From NCBI GenBank assembly GCA_900469965.1, contig UBZP01000001.1, positions 1 through 64,000 of the forward strand: a DNA stretch of 64,000 nt, read 5' to 3'. Shown piece after piece: positions 39,461-48,880 of the stretch. The notes below the pieces were generated by a model. The model ran no database searches, had not been told where the DNA came from, and saw only the letters and a list, made by a program, of their open reading frames with translations. The position numbers were made by a program, and so were the translations under genes. The DNA comes from Hyphomicrobiales bacterium. GTDB lineage: Bacteria > Pseudomonadota > Alphaproteobacteria > Rhizobiales > Rhizobiaceae. Position 1 is the stretch's first letter; every line of letters starts with the position of its first letter.

Positions 39461-39478
39461 TCCCCGCGCTGCCGGCCG

Positions 39479-40372
39479 TCACCAGGGCGAGATCAGCGGC
39501 GGATCGGGCTTGTCGAACAGGTACTGCATCGGATTGACGCCGGCCGTCGATTCCGGCCCCTTCCGCACGCAGGCTAAGGTAAAGTACACCCCCTCGCCCA
39601 GCCCGCCGAACGACCTGCGCGAAAACTCGGCGGGATCGTAGGGCCAGATGCTGTGGCTGTTCCAGCGTTCGCTAAAGGGGATCGGGCGGGCGCGATAGGG
39701 ATCCTCGACGATACGCAGGACCGACAGATCCCGGATGTCGTAGCGATTGGCGCGATAGTAGTCGCGGAACATCGTCGGCGAGAACTGATAGAAGCCGTGG
39801 TCGAAGGTGTTGTTGCCGGGCATGATGTGGACGATGTGGCCGCCGACATTGGCAAGATCGCCCATGTTGACCATCACCTGGCGAACGTCGAACACGTGCT
39901 CCATCACGCCCGCATCGAGGACGAGATCGAAACCGCGCCCGGTTACTGCCCGGATGTCGCGATCGTTCAGGTCGAACGTGTATGAGACCGGCCCGTAATT
40001 GTCGCTGATCTCGACGCTGAAGATCTCGCGAAAGCCGAGCGCCCGATAGAAGAGCTCATCGGTAATGACGGGGCCTTCGATGATCTTGCGGTGCCGGAAT
40101 TCGGGATTGAACTGCCGGTTCTCCCGAAAGATCCGGTCCACGTCCGACTGCGTCTGCGGATCGAAGAAGCGCACGCCCTGGTCGGTCCTGTGCGCGTAGC
40201 CGGTCTCGATCATCACGTCGAAGAAATCATCCAGCGTCAGGAAGAAATCGAGACGTCCGAGGCTGATCAGGCTACCACCGGCACCGTTGTCCTTGCATTG
40301 ACGCGCGAAGTATCTCGCCTGACAGAGAAGCAAGCCCAAATTGTCACTCCAATATGTCTCGTCCGAAATCAT
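39479..40372 (-). CDS. class I SAM-dependent methyltransferase-like protein
   Basis: A 297-residue protein with a methyltransferase-like core. The central GFDLVLDAGVMEHVFDVRQV, near 147-166, resembles the motif II region and methyltransferase-11 type LEHVxD. The usual GxGxG loop before it is not clear: the segment FREIFSVEISDNYGPVSYTF (about 113-132) occupies that position. It may therefore be a divergent or inactive methyltransferase. No Shine-Dalgarno sequence is evident. It converges with tme (18 bp between stops) and is not part of a clear operon. Confidence 0.65.
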   Translation of the reverse strand: MISDETYWSDNLGLLLCQARYFARQCKDNGAGGSLISLGRLDFFLTLDDFFDVMIETGYAHRTDQGVRFFDPQTQSDVDRIFRENRQFNPEFRHRKIIEGPVITDELFYRALGFREIFSVEISDNYGPVSYTFDLNDRDIRAVTGRGFDLVLDAGVMEHVFDVRQVMVNMGDLANVGGHIVHIMPGNNTFDHGFYQFSPTMFRDYYRANRYDIRDLSVLRIVEDPYRARPIPFSERWNSHSIWPYDPAEFSRRSFGGLGEGVYFTLACVRKGPESTAGVNPMQYLFDKPDPPLISPW

Positions 40373-40658
40373 CGACGCGAATGGAATTCGGCCCCGGGTG
40401 CGGCCGCCGATGAGGCGCGGTCGGAATCATGCCCCTGCGGCTGCGATGACGGACATATAGATCCCGTGGATTGCACGAGCCTTGCCGCGGGCCTGCCGTC
40501 GGCCGGGTCCATCCGCGGGGCCGCTCGCGACGGCAGCAGCGACGGCCGGCTGCGCTGTCGGAAAAGACCTATCACCAGGCTGTCCCGTTCGATCCTCGAC
40601 GCGAGCGCGGGGCTGGTGGAACAGCGGTGGCGATGTCTTATGTCCTCGAGGGACAGGC

Positions 40659-41537
40659 TCAGCTGGCGAAGCGGCCGGCGTCGGCGCCGTAGTAGTTGAT
40701 GTAGCGGCCGGAAATGCTGCCGATCGGCAGCACGATCAGCACGTCGGTGGTGCGGAAGGCATGGTCGACGACGGCGCCGTCGCCGATCATCGCGCCGAGG
40801 CGCAGGTAGCCCTTGACCAGCGGCGGCATGGCGGCAAGAGCGCGCCGGGCATTGACCGCCTCGCTCGGCATCAGGTCCATGGTGCGATACTGGTCGTCAT
40901 GGGCCCTGACCGCCCACTCCCCGCCCGCCATCGCGTTCTGGTGCAGGAAGGACAGCGCCAGCGCATGTTCCTCCGGGACGACGCCGCCGAACGAGGCGCA
41001 GCCGAACATCGCCTGGACGTCGTGCTTGAGCGCATAGGCCCAGGCGCCCTGCCAGAGCAGCTCGACCGTCCGCTTGGTGCGGTACTGCGGCAGAACGCAG
41101 GAACGGCCGAGCTCCATGAAGCGCTTGCCGGGATGGCGGGCGATCAAAGACTCGACGTCGAATTCCGATTGCGAGTAGAAACCGCCCGAGCCCTTGGCGA
41201 CATCTTGGCGCAGCAGCCGGTAGGTGCCGACGATCTGTTCTTCCGGATCGCCCTCGATCGCCGTGTCGAGCACGAGCAGATGGTCGCAGACCATGTCCCA
41301 GGCGTCGATGTCGCGCCGGCGGCGCATCGCGTCGGGCGCGATCTGCGCGTTCATCTCCTCGACGAACACGCGATAGCGCACCGCCTGGGCAGCATCGATC
41401 TCGCTGTTCTTCAGGGCCAGGCGCGTCTCCAGCGTGCCGATGCGGCCCAGCACTTCGGTGGGCTTGCGCACGGGAGGCTGGCACGTCGACGGTACGGTTT
41501 CGGTCACCACGTTGGGCTCTGCGATCTCCACGGTCAT
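40659..41537 (-). CDS. olsB: L-ornithine N-alpha-acyltransferase
   Basis: A 292-residue acyltransferase of the GNAT-like OlsB/hemolysin-like family that transfers a 3-hydroxyacyl chain from acyl-ACP to ornithine, the first step to ornithine lipids. Conserved parts are LGRIGTLETRLALKNSEIDA, AVRYRVFVEEM and FMELGRSCVLPQYRTKRTVE. AGGAGGTG lies just before the ATG. It follows the hybrid kinase by 140 bp on the same strand. Position next to tme matches rhizobial olsB. The next 286 bp downstream (40373-40658) hold nothing I can identify. Confidence 0.92.
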   Translation of the reverse strand: MTVEIAEPNVVTETVPSTCQPPVRKPTEVLGRIGTLETRLALKNSEIDAAQAVRYRVFVEEMNAQIAPDAMRRRRDIDAWDMVCDHLLVLDTAIEGDPEEQIVGTYRLLRQDVAKGSGGFYSQSEFDVESLIARHPGKRFMELGRSCVLPQYRTKRTVELLWQGAWAYALKHDVQAMFGCASFGGVVPEEHALALSFLHQNAMAGGEWAVRAHDDQYRTMDLMPSEAVNARRALAAMPPLVKGYLRLGAMIGDGAVVDHAFRTTDVLIVLPIGSISGRYINYYGADAGRFAS

Positions 41538-41582
41538 GGCCACCTCCTCTGCGTTGATTTGCGCGTCTTTAAACACGAATCT

Positions 41583-41600
41583 GCAACAGGACGGTGACAT
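41583..41600 (-). promoter_or_regulatory. weak PHO-box-like repeat upstream of olsB
   Basis: On the minus strand ATGTCAC and CTGTTGC are 11 nt apart, the spacing of PhoB half-sites (consensus CTGTCAT). The match is only 5/7 and 4/7, about 45-63 bp before the olsB ATG. Ornithine-lipid synthesis is phosphate-controlled in rhizobia, which is the reason to note it. Confidence 0.25.
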
Positions 41601-41677
41601 CCACGCGACCGGGACAATAGGACCGCGGACGGCGACGGGCAAGGACCTGCGGGGCACAATCAGGGGCAGCAGCGACG

Positions 41678-43963
41678 CTAGTTCGACACCTGCGCGGCCA
41701 TCAGCCGGGAGACCTCGGAAAGCAGCACCGGCGGCTCTGCGGGCTTGACCATGACACAGGCCGCGCCGCAGGCGATCAAATCCTGGTGAAGCGCCGGCCT
41801 GCGGTCCGCGGTCAGCACGATGACCGGCACCGCGTTGTCTGCGGAGGCGATCGCCCAGATGACCTCGCGCCCTTCGCCGCCCGGCATGCCGACGTCGGTG
41901 ATGACCATGTCGGGCCGAGGCCCGTCGCCGCCGAGGGCCGAAAGCAGCGCCGGGAAATCCTCGACGCACTCGACCGCGAAGCCCGCCTTCGAGAGCATCG
42001 ATCGCACGAGCATCGCGTTGATCGGATCGTCCTCGGCCAGAAGGACGCGACCGGCCGGCCGCTGCGGCCGGGGCGGCCGAGGTGCGACGTCGTCTGTCGG
42101 CGGTTCGCTCAGGACCGGGCGGTTGTCGTTGATCGCGTCGCGGATCTCGATGCCCTTCATCCGGCCGCGCAAGACTTCGATCAGCGAGCGCTCGCGCAAG
42201 GGGCGGATCAGCCAGGCGTCATAACCCTCGCCGTTGCCGATTGCCCGGCCGGTGCGTTCCTCGGGATTGACCAGATAGACGCGGCGGGTGCGCGGGTCGG
42301 CGAAGACCGGCAGATGGGCGAGCTCGCGCCTGAAGTCGCCCGAGAGCCTGTTGTCGACGATGATGTCGGTCAGCGGAAAGGCGACAGCACCCTTGGCGAT
42401 CTCCAGCGCCTCGTTCACCTCGGCCAAGTGACGGCAGGTGCCGCCGAGCGTCTCGATCGTCCGCTTGAGGGCACGGGAGGCCGGTCCCTCCGGGGCGAAC
42501 AGGAAGACGGCCGAGCCGCGCAACGGTCCGGACCGGGCGGAGACGGGCGCGAGCGAGGGCGCCGCCGGCATCCGGATCGTGAAGGTGGAGCCGCGCCCGA
42601 GCTCGCTTGCAAGCGTCAGCGCGCCGCCGGCCTCGCGCAGGATGCGCGCCGAGATCGCAAGACCGAGCCCGGTGCCGCCGCGGCGCTGGGAGACGCCGCC
42701 GGCCTGCTCGAACGCCTCGAACACCCGCGCCTGCTCTTCGGCCGTCATGCCCGGACCGCTGTCGGTCACGGTGACGACGACATGCTCGCCGTCGAGCGCG
42801 GTCTCGAGATAGACCCCCCCGGTGGGGGTGAACTTCACCGCGTTGCCGATGACGTTGTAGAGCACCTGCCGCAACCGTGGCCCGTCGAACAGCATGACGG
42901 CGGGCACGTCGGCTGAGACGAAGGAGCCGATCTCGATCCCCTTTTCGTGGGCCCGCGGCGACAGCATCTCGACGACGCTTTCCAGAAGCGGGCGCACCGG
43001 CTCCTCGCAGGGGCGAAGCTGGAAGCGGCCGGCCTCGATCGTGGAGAAGTCGAGCAGGTCGTCGACGAGCTGCACCAGGGCATGGCCGGACTGGCGGATG
43101 CCGGCGAGGTAGTTCTTCTGTTCCGCCGTCAGCCGCGTCTGCCCGATGAGGTGCGACATGCCGAGAATGCCCGACAGCGGCGTGCGGATCTCATGGCTGA
43201 CGGTGGCGAGCAGGCGGGATTTCGTCTCGCTCTCCATCTCCGCCCGGCGCCGGGCGATCTCGCGCTCGTTCTCCGCCCGGCGCTCCTCGGTGACGTCGCG
43301 GGCGATGCTGTGGATGACCAGCTCTCCGGTCGAAGGGTCGCGGATGGTGATGTCATGCCAGGCATAGATGCGCGCTCCGCCCGGCGTCGTGATCTCGACG
43401 TCGTAGTGGTAGGGCAGCGCCTGCGAGCGGAAATCGAGGCCGATCTCGCTGCAGGAAAGCCCGGTCGGGTCGACGATGCCGACGAGGTCGCTCAGCACGG
43501 CATTGGCACGCAGGATCCTGCCGTCCAGCGACCGCACCATGACGATATCGCGCAGGATGTCATGGATCGCGGCCGTGACGGCGGCCGTCTCGTTCTGCTC
43601 CCAATGGCGATCGTGGTGCTGCTCGGCGCGATGGCCGTTTCGCTGTGCGCTGTGCAGCCCGTTGCGGACCACCAGGATCGCGCCGGCGATGCCGATCGTG
43701 CCGAGGCTGAAGGCCGCGATGTGAAAGTCCTGAAGAATGCCGGTGACGAGCACCAGCCCGGCGGAAAGCAGGGTCAGCCCGGCGACGATCGCCGAGGTGA
43801 ACGCCTGGTCGAAGGACGCCTGGCCTGCGACATCGACCGACGGCCCGGCGGCGCGCACGCCCTCGCCCGGTTCGCCGCCTTCGTTGCGCGGCGCTCCCCC
43901 GTCGTTCGGCTCTTCCGCGAATTCCGCCCGGAGCCTGTCCTGGAGCTTGGCTGGTTCGCTCAT
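41678..43963 (-). CDS. hybrid sensor histidine kinase
   Basis: A 761-residue membrane kinase. Two close transmembrane helices (about 54-74 and 80-100) leave almost no periplasmic loop. A PAS domain follows (about 130-240), then HisKA with SHEIRTPLSGILG (His near 257), and HATPase with NAVKFT, DSGPGM and GGTGLGLAIS. A degenerate receiver-like domain (about 475-600) has Arg (LIRPL) where receivers have Lys. A complete C-terminal receiver (about 638-757) has phosphoacceptor Asp near 691 (ITDVGMPGG) and Lys in MVKPA. It lies between lspA and olsB. The signal is unknown and probably intracellular or membrane-borne. Confidence 0.9.
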   Translation of the reverse strand: MSEPAKLQDRLRAEFAEEPNDGGAPRNEGGEPGEGVRAAGPSVDVAGQASFDQAFTSAIVAGLTLLSAGLVLVTGILQDFHIAAFSLGTIGIAGAILVVRNGLHSAQRNGHRAEQHHDRHWEQNETAAVTAAIHDILRDIVMVRSLDGRILRANAVLSDLVGIVDPTGLSCSEIGLDFRSQALPYHYDVEITTPGGARIYAWHDITIRDPSTGELVIHSIARDVTEERRAENEREIARRRAEMESETKSRLLATVSHEIRTPLSGILGMSHLIGQTRLTAEQKNYLAGIRQSGHALVQLVDDLLDFSTIEAGRFQLRPCEEPVRPLLESVVEMLSPRAHEKGIEIGSFVSADVPAVMLFDGPRLRQVLYNVIGNAVKFTPTGGVYLETALDGEHVVVTVTDSGPGMTAEEQARVFEAFEQAGGVSQRRGGTGLGLAISARILREAGGALTLASELGRGSTFTIRMPAAPSLAPVSARSGPLRGSAVFLFAPEGPASRALKRTIETLGGTCRHLAEVNEALEIAKGAVAFPLTDIIVDNRLSGDFRRELAHLPVFADPRTRRVYLVNPEERTGRAIGNGEGYDAWLIRPLRERSLIEVLRGRMKGIEIRDAINDNRPVLSEPPTDDVAPRPPRPQRPAGRVLLAEDDPINAMLVRSMLSKAGFAVECVEDFPALLSALGGDGPRPDMVITDVGMPGGEGREVIWAIASADNAVPVIVLTADRRPALHQDLIACGAACVMVKPAEPPVLLSEVSRLMAAQVSN

Positions 43964-44019
43964 GCGAGCGCTGATAGCACGCCAAGCGTTCAGAACCGCT
44001 TCAGCAAACCGCTCGCATT

Positions 44020-44523
44020 TTAACGATCGGCGGGCGCCTTGCGCCGGCGCATCAGCAACAGCTCATCCAGCAGGATCAGGCCGGCGCCGATGGTGATGAA
44101 GCTGTCTGCGAGATTGAAGACGGCGAACGACCAGGTGGAGGTGTAGAACAGCACGTAGTCGATGACATAGCCGTAGAGGAAGCGGTCGACGAGATTGCCG
44201 ATCGCGCCGGCGATGATCAGCGCGTAGCCGGCATGCGCCACCCCCCTCGCCTTCGGCGTCTGCCACCACAGCCAGCTGACGAAGGCCACGACGACGAGGC
44301 GCAGGCCGACGATGAACCAGTCCTCCATGCCCGACAGCATCGAGAACGCGACGCCGTAGTTGTAGGTGCGATAGAGCGCCAGCATGGGGACGACGTGAAC
44401 CGGCTGCTGGAACGGCAGCCAGGCCTCGACCGCGAACTTGACCACTTGGTCGAGCACGATGGCAAGGACGATGAAGGAGATGACCGGGACCGGCCTCGAG
44501 AACAACGGTATGCGATCGCTCAT
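44020..44523 (-). CDS. lspA: lipoprotein signal peptidase
   Basis: A 167-residue four-helix aspartyl protease of the inner membrane that removes the signal peptide from diacylated prolipoproteins. Conserved regions are [13 protein letters not shown] (about 51-63), [18 protein letters not shown] with Asp122 (about 106-123) and [11 protein letters not shown] with Asp140; the two Asp form the catalytic pair. Its ATG overlaps the upstream methyltransferase stop. Lnt, acting later in the same pathway, is 26 kb away. Confidence 0.95.
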   Translation of the reverse strand: MSDRIPLFSRPVPVISFIVLAIVLDQVVKFAVEAWLPFQQPVHVVPMLALYRTYNYGVAFSMLSGMEDWFIVGLRLVVVAFVSWLWWQTPKARGVAHAGYALIIAGAIGNLVDRFLYGYVIDYVLFYTSTWSFAVFNLADSFITIGAGLILLDELLLMRRRKAPADR

Positions 44524-45386
44524 TCGGAGGCATCCAGCGACAGGAGGTGCCGGCGCGCTTCGAACAGCATGATGCCGGTCGCAATCGCCAGATTGAGGGA
44601 ATCGGCGCGTCCGGCCTGGGGGATGCGGGCCAACGCATCGGCTTGCTGCGCCAGCTCGTCGGGAATGCCGGCCTGCTCGTTGCCCATCAGGAGAACGACC
44701 GGCCGCCCCTTGTAGTCGATCGTGCGGTAGTCGACGGCTCCGGCCAGGTGCGTGGCGACGACCTTCACGCCGGCTTCCTTCTTCCAGCGCAGGAAATCGG
44801 CAAGCGAGGCCTTGCTGACGGGCATGGCGAAGACGGAGCCCATCGTGGCGCGCACCGTTTCCAGCGAAAACGGATCGGTGGTGTCGCCGACGAGGATGAC
44901 GCCGGAAGCGCCGGCCGCATCGGCGGTGCGGATGATCGTGCCGAGATTGCCCGGGTCGCGGACGCGATCCAGCGCCACGTAGGTCTCGCCGGCGGCCGGG
45001 CGGAGCTCCCTCAACGGGGTGTAGCGCTGCTCGAAGACGCCGACGACCATCTGCGGATTGTCGCGCCGGGTGATCGCCGACATCACCTTCTCGCTGACCT
45101 CCAGCACCAGTCCGCCCTTGGCAAAAGTCTTCGCGGCGACCTGCTCCACCTGCGGCTTGCCCTTGGCCGCCTTGGCATAGACGAGCGTGCGGATGGTCCA
45201 GCCGAGTTCCAGCGCGTCGATGACGAGCTTCAGCCCCTCGGCCATGAACGTCTTCGTCTCGTCACGCGTCTTCTTCTGCGCGAGCGCCTTGATGTCCTTG
45301 ACGATCGGATTGGCGAGGCTCGTGACCTCCTTGACCTGGCCCACGCGATGGGGCCCCCTGTCGTGGTCGTGGCGATGTTCGCTCAT
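44520..45386 (-). CDS. TrmH-family RNA 2'-O-methyltransferase (SpoU)
   Basis: A 288-residue SPOUT methyltransferase. The N-terminal substrate-binding domain (about 15-110) starts ITSLANP-like [15 protein letters not shown]. The knot domain has motif 1 [20 protein letters not shown] (about 140-159), motif 2 [13 protein letters not shown] (about 230-242) and motif 3 [20 protein letters not shown] (about 253-272). The exact rRNA or tRNA target is unknown. ATGA overlaps join it to the genes on both sides. Confidence 0.9.
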   Translation of the reverse strand: MSEHRHDHDRGPHRVGQVKEVTSLANPIVKDIKALAQKKTRDETKTFMAEGLKLVIDALELGWTIRTLVYAKAAKGKPQVEQVAAKTFAKGGLVLEVSEKVMSAITRRDNPQMVVGVFEQRYTPLRELRPAAGETYVALDRVRDPGNLGTIIRTADAAGASGVILVGDTTDPFSLETVRATMGSVFAMPVSKASLADFLRWKKEAGVKVVATHLAGAVDYRTIDYKGRPVVLLMGNEQAGIPDELAQQADALARIPQAGRADSLNLAIATGIMLFEARRHLLSLDASE

Positions 45387-46555
45387 CGGGAAGTCCACCG
45401 GCTGAAGAGGGACGTGGAGAGGGCGCGGCCGGGCACACCGCCGTCGACGCCGCCCTCGCGGATGACGAGCTCGCCGGACTCCACTAGCCCGCCGCGGCCG
45501 CGCATGGTCTCGCGCACCAGCTCGTGGATCGAGTAGAAGCTCGCCCGGATGGAATAGGCCGTCAGCACCAGGGCGGCATCCTTCGGCGCCAGGATCTCGC
45601 GGCAGACGTCGAGCATCAGCGGCAGGCCTTCGAAGAGCTGCCAGACCTCGCCGTTCGGCCCGCGGCCGAACTTGGGCGGATCGGCCAGGATGATGTCATA
45701 GGTGCTGCCGCGGCGCTCCTCGCGCAGGATGAACTTCATCGCATCCTCGCAGATCCAGCGGATCGGCAGCTTCTCGCCACGGCCGAGCGCCTGGTTCTCG
45801 CGCGCCCAGCCGATCGCCTTCCTGGAGGCATCGACATGGGTGACCTCGGCGCCGGCGCGGGCGGCCACCAGCGAGGCGACGCCGGTATAGCCGAAGAGGT
45901 TCAGCACCTTCAGCGGTCGGCCGGAGGCTTCGATGCGCGCCTTCATCCAGCTCCAGTGGGCCAGTTGCTCCGGAAAGACGCCGACATGGCGGAAGGCGGT
46001 GAAGCGGCCATGGAAGTCGGTGTCGAGCAGCCGCATCGGCCAGGTCTCGCCAAGGGCTGCGCCGGGAAACCGCCAGCGGCCCATGCCGTCCTCGTCGGTA
46101 TCGCCGGTGAAGACGGCATCCGCCTTGTCCCATACCGCCTGCGCCAGGCTGCGCGGCCACAGCGCCTGCGCCTCCGGGCGGACGATCCGGTAGGGGCCGT
46201 ACTGCTCCAGCTTCTCGCCGGCACCGCTGTCGATCAGGCGGTAGTCGTCGGTACCGGCGGTTTCGAGGATCACCGGAACGCGTTCGGCCGGCTTGTCGCC
46301 GGAATGTACCCTGACCGGGCGCTGCGGCTCGGACGCCTGTTCGGCGGCCGGCTTCTTCGGGCGAGCGGGTGCCGCCTCGGCTGCGGCATGGCGCGTCTTT
46401 GCAGGCGCCCGCGCCGGATGGGGATGCTTCGAACCGCCCTTCGCATCGGGCTTGGCCGCGACCTTGGCAGGCGCTGCGGGCCGGGCGCGTTCACTGGCGC
46501 GCGCTGCACCCGTCGCGGCGGGGCCCTTCTTCTGCCGGCGATTCCTGTCCTTCAC
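45383..46555 (-). CDS. class I SAM-dependent rRNA methyltransferase (RlmI/RlmK-like) with basic low-complexity N-terminus
   Basis: The catalytic part (about 130-390) has motif I VLNLFGYTGVASLVAARAGA, motif IV ILADPPKFGRGP and the YGPYRIVRPEAQALWP entry common to this group, so it should methylate rRNA. The first 90 or so residues are Lys/Ala/Pro/Arg-rich and probably disordered. The start is uncertain: I give GTG at 46555 because the frame upstream runs into the divergent CoxG-like gene, but no good ribosome-binding site marks it. Its stop overlaps the TrmH-type gene start. Confidence 0.78.
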   Translation of the reverse strand: MKDRNRRQKKGPAATGAARASERARPAAPAKVAAKPDAKGGSKHPHPARAPAKTRHAAAEAAPARPKKPAAEQASEPQRPVRVHSGDKPAERVPVILETAGTDDYRLIDSGAGEKLEQYGPYRIVRPEAQALWPRSLAQAVWDKADAVFTGDTDEDGMGRWRFPGAALGETWPMRLLDTDFHGRFTAFRHVGVFPEQLAHWSWMKARIEASGRPLKVLNLFGYTGVASLVAARAGAEVTHVDASRKAIGWARENQALGRGEKLPIRWICEDAMKFILREERRGSTYDIILADPPKFGRGPNGEVWQLFEGLPLMLDVCREILAPKDAALVLTAYSIRASFYSIHELVRETMRGRGGLVESGELVIREGGVDGGVPGRALSTSLFSRWTSR

Positions 46556-46694
46556 GTTGCGGTCCGTCTGTTTCTTTCGGGAAAGCGGACGCAGATCCGC
46601 GGGAAAGCGAGACCAAATAGCACCGCTCTCCCACTTGGCAAAGCGCTTTCCGATCTGCGATAAATCCAGCTGGCGCTTCAGGAGGAGAAACGCG

Positions 46695-47144
46695 ATGGAC
46701 TTGACAGGTGAGGAGCGCATCGCCGCCCCGCGCGATGCCGTCTGGGCCGCACTGAACGATCCCGACACGCTGCGGGCCTGCATTCCGGGATGCCAGTCGC
46801 TGACCCAGACGTCGCCGACCGAGCTCGAGGCGACCGTCAAGATCAAGATCGGCCCCGTCTCCGCCACCTTCAAGGGCGAGGTGACGCTGTCGAACCTCAA
46901 TCCGCCGGAGAGTTACACGATCGCCGGCGAAGGCAAGGGCGGGATCGCCGGCTTCGCCAAGGGCGGGGCAGACGTGACGCTCGCCGACGAGGGCGCCACC
47001 ACGCTGCTCACCTATGCCGTCCACGCCGAGGTCGGCGGTAAGCTCGCCCAGCTCGGCTCGCGGCTGATCGATTCCACCTCGAAGAAGCTCGCCGCACAGT
47101 TCTTCACCGATCTCGGCACCCGCCTGAACGGCGGCGCCGCGTAG
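46695..47144 (+). CDS. CoxG-family (SRPBCC) protein
   Basis: A 149-residue protein with the carbon-monoxide-dehydrogenase subunit G fold: MDLTGEERIAAPRDAVWAAL and DTLRACIPGCQSL at the start, and a long C-terminal helix LGSRLIDSTSKKLAAQFF. CoxG proteins help insert or anchor molybdenum hydroxylases, but no cox genes are nearby, so this is probably a stand-alone relative. GGAGGAGAAA precedes the ATG. It is divergent from the rRNA methyltransferase gene. Confidence 0.87.
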   Translation: MDLTGEERIAAPRDAVWAALNDPDTLRACIPGCQSLTQTSPTELEATVKIKIGPVSATFKGEVTLSNLNPPESYTIAGEGKGGIAGFAKGGADVTLADEGATTLLTYAVHAEVGGKLAQLGSRLIDSTSKKLAAQFFTDLGTRLNGGAA

Positions 47145-47204
47145 GGCGCTCTTGCCGTCAACGGGGAGAGGGCGGCGGGCGCTGCGTTTGCAGCCAGTCG
47201 CTTC

Positions 47205-47546
47205 CTACTTCGGCGCGGCCAGCGACGTCTGCGAGGCGAGCGTTTCGGCGCGGGCCTTCTGCCGGTCGGCCTCGGTCTGCCACTTGACCGCCTCGGTGGC
47301 CTCGACGCGGGCACGCTTGCGGTACTTGTGCTGGCTGATCCAGGTCGCGACCGCGCCGATGATCATGCCGAGCAGCAGCGCCAGGAACAGGAAGACGAAG
47401 AAGGGCGCGGTCAGCGACAGCACGGAATCCTCCGGCCGGAACGGGTTGAGCGCCATGCGAACCGGCTGGCGGTTGGCAACCGAGAGCACGATGAGCACGA
47501 TCGCGATCGGCACCAGCACGACGATGTTGACGATTTTCCTGACCAT
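47205..47546 (-). CDS. LapA-domain (DUF1049) inner-membrane protein
   Basis: A 113-residue protein with two transmembrane helices (about 4-24 and 46-70) and a cytoplasmic basic coiled-coil tail. This is the LapA/DUF1049 pattern, including VSVANRQPV-like LSVANRQPVRMALNP between the helices. GGGAGGCGG precedes the ATG. In enterobacteria LapA proteins help LPS assembly. It follows ihfB by 53 bp and is probably co-transcribed with it. Confidence 0.85.
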   Translation of the reverse strand: MVRKIVNIVVLVPIAIVLIVLSVANRQPVRMALNPFRPEDSVLSLTAPFFVFLFLALLLGMIIGAVATWISQHKYRKRARVEATEAVKWQTEADRQKARAETLASQTSLAAPK

Positions 47547-47599
47547 GGGGCCGCCTCCCGCAAACGGAACTGTCGATGGGCCGCGGCGCGGCGCCGAAA

Positions 47600-47902
47600 T
47601 CAATCGGCGTCGTCGTCCGCGTGATTGGGATTGAGCCGCTCGCGCAGCTCCTTGCCGGTCTTGAAGAAGGGTACCCACTTCTCCTCGACGAAGACGCTGT
47701 CGCCGGTGCGCGGGTTGCGGCCGGAACGCGACGGGCGGTTCTTGACCGAAAAGGCACCGAAGCCGCGCAGCTCGACCCGGTTGCCGGCTGCGAGGGCATC
47801 GGAGATTTCGTCCAGCACCGCGTTGACGATGTTCTCCACATCGCGGTGATAGAGATGCGGATTGCGAGCGGCGACGATCTGTACCAATTCTGACTTGATC
47901 AC
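47600..47902 (-). CDS. ihfB: integration host factor subunit beta
   Basis: A 100-residue HU/IHF-family DNA-bending protein. [20 protein letters not shown] and the beta-arm [14 protein letters not shown] with its Pro66-area intercalating loop identify the IHF beta subunit. The partner IhfA is not in the window. It lies 27 bp after sppA and upstream of the LapA-domain gene. Confidence 0.96.
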   Translation of the reverse strand: MIKSELVQIVAARNPHLYHRDVENIVNAVLDEISDALAAGNRVELRGFGAFSVKNRPSRSGRNPRTGDSVFVEEKWVPFFKTGKELRERLNPNHADDDAD

Positions 47903-47929
47903 TGTTGTCCCCTCAAAACGCGTGTCTTT

Positions 47930-48880
47930 TCAATCACGTCCAACCTGCCAAACAGAGACAAGACCGTCAAGGAACAACTTTTCGCCGCCAAGCTTTTCAA
48001 TCGCTTCGGAGGGCCCGACATCGAGGCCCAACAGCCCCTTCAACAGGTCGGCGGAATCGATTCCGAAGCCGAACAGGTTCGAGCGGCGCGGCTTCTCGTA
48101 GTCGATGACGGAGAGGCTGCGGCTGACGTCCCGCGTCTGGAGATAGTCGCGGATCTCGCGGTCGCCGCCGAGCTTGTCGACGAGCTTGGCCTGCAGCGCC
48201 TGGCGGCCGGTGTAGATGCTGCCGTCGGCCAGCCGCAAGACCTCCTCGCGCGGCAGCTTGCGGCGGTCGGCGACGAGATCGACGAACCAGGCGAAGCTGT
48301 CGTCGACCATGCGGCGGATCATCGCCCGCGCCTCTTCGCTCGCCGGATGGAACGGCGAGGGCTCGGCCTTCAGCGGCGCCGACTTGACCTCGTCGAGCGA
48401 GACGCCGAGCTTGTCCATCAGCGGCTTGACCTGCGGATACTGGAAGATCACCCCGATCGAGCCGGTGATCGAGCTCTCGCCGGCGACGATCGTGTCACCG
48501 GCCGTCGCGATCATGTAGCCCGCGGAGGCGGCGAGCGTGCGCACGTCGGCGACGACGGGCTTCTTCTCGGCCACCTTGCGCAGCGCCTTGAAGATGACCT
48601 CGCCGCCGTAGGTCGTCCCGCCCGGCGAAGTGATGGACACCACCAGCGCCTTGGCGCGGTCGTTCCGCTCGATCCGCTCCAGCCGCTCCAGAAGCTCGGT
48701 GTCGTCCTGGATGATGCCGCTGATCTCGACGCGCGCGATATGGTTCTGGGCGGCGCCGGGCTCCCAGTTGACGGCGACCGCGACAAACGCGGCGGCGCCC
48801 GCGACCAAGAGGGCGGCGACACGCCAGAAAGTGAGCTTGCGGCGCAACTGCCGACGATCGGCTATGGCGGACTGGTCCAT
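47930..48880 (-). CDS. sppA: signal peptide peptidase SppA (short form)
   Basis: A 316-residue membrane-anchored serine peptidase that degrades cleaved signal peptides. One N-terminal membrane helix (about 19-38) is followed by the catalytic domain, with Ser141 in SSITGSIGVIF and the likely base Lys166 in DEVKSAPLK. The length is that of the half-size bacterial enzyme. Its upstream region (48881-49110) is shared with lptC and holds divergent promoters. Confidence 0.93.
   Translation of the reverse strand: MDQSAIADRRQLRRKLTFWRVAALLVAGAAAFVAVAVNWEPGAAQNHIARVEISGIIQDDTELLERLERIERNDRAKALVVSITSPGGTTYGGEVIFKALRKVAEKKPVVADVRTLAASAGYMIATAGDTIVAGESSITGSIGVIFQYPQVKPLMDKLGVSLDEVKSAPLKAEPSPFHPASEEARAMIRRMVDDSFAWFVDLVADRRKLPREEVLRLADGSIYTGRQALQAKLVDKLGGDREIRDYLQTRDVSRSLSVIDYEKPRRSNLFGFGIDSADLLKGLLGLDVGPSEAIEKLGGEKLFLDGLVSVWQVGRD

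Noticed and set aside
40373-40658. Small gene between the methyltransferase-like gene and olsB
   Set aside because: Several short frames exist on both strands but none has a ribosome-binding site, a recognisable family or a consistent start.
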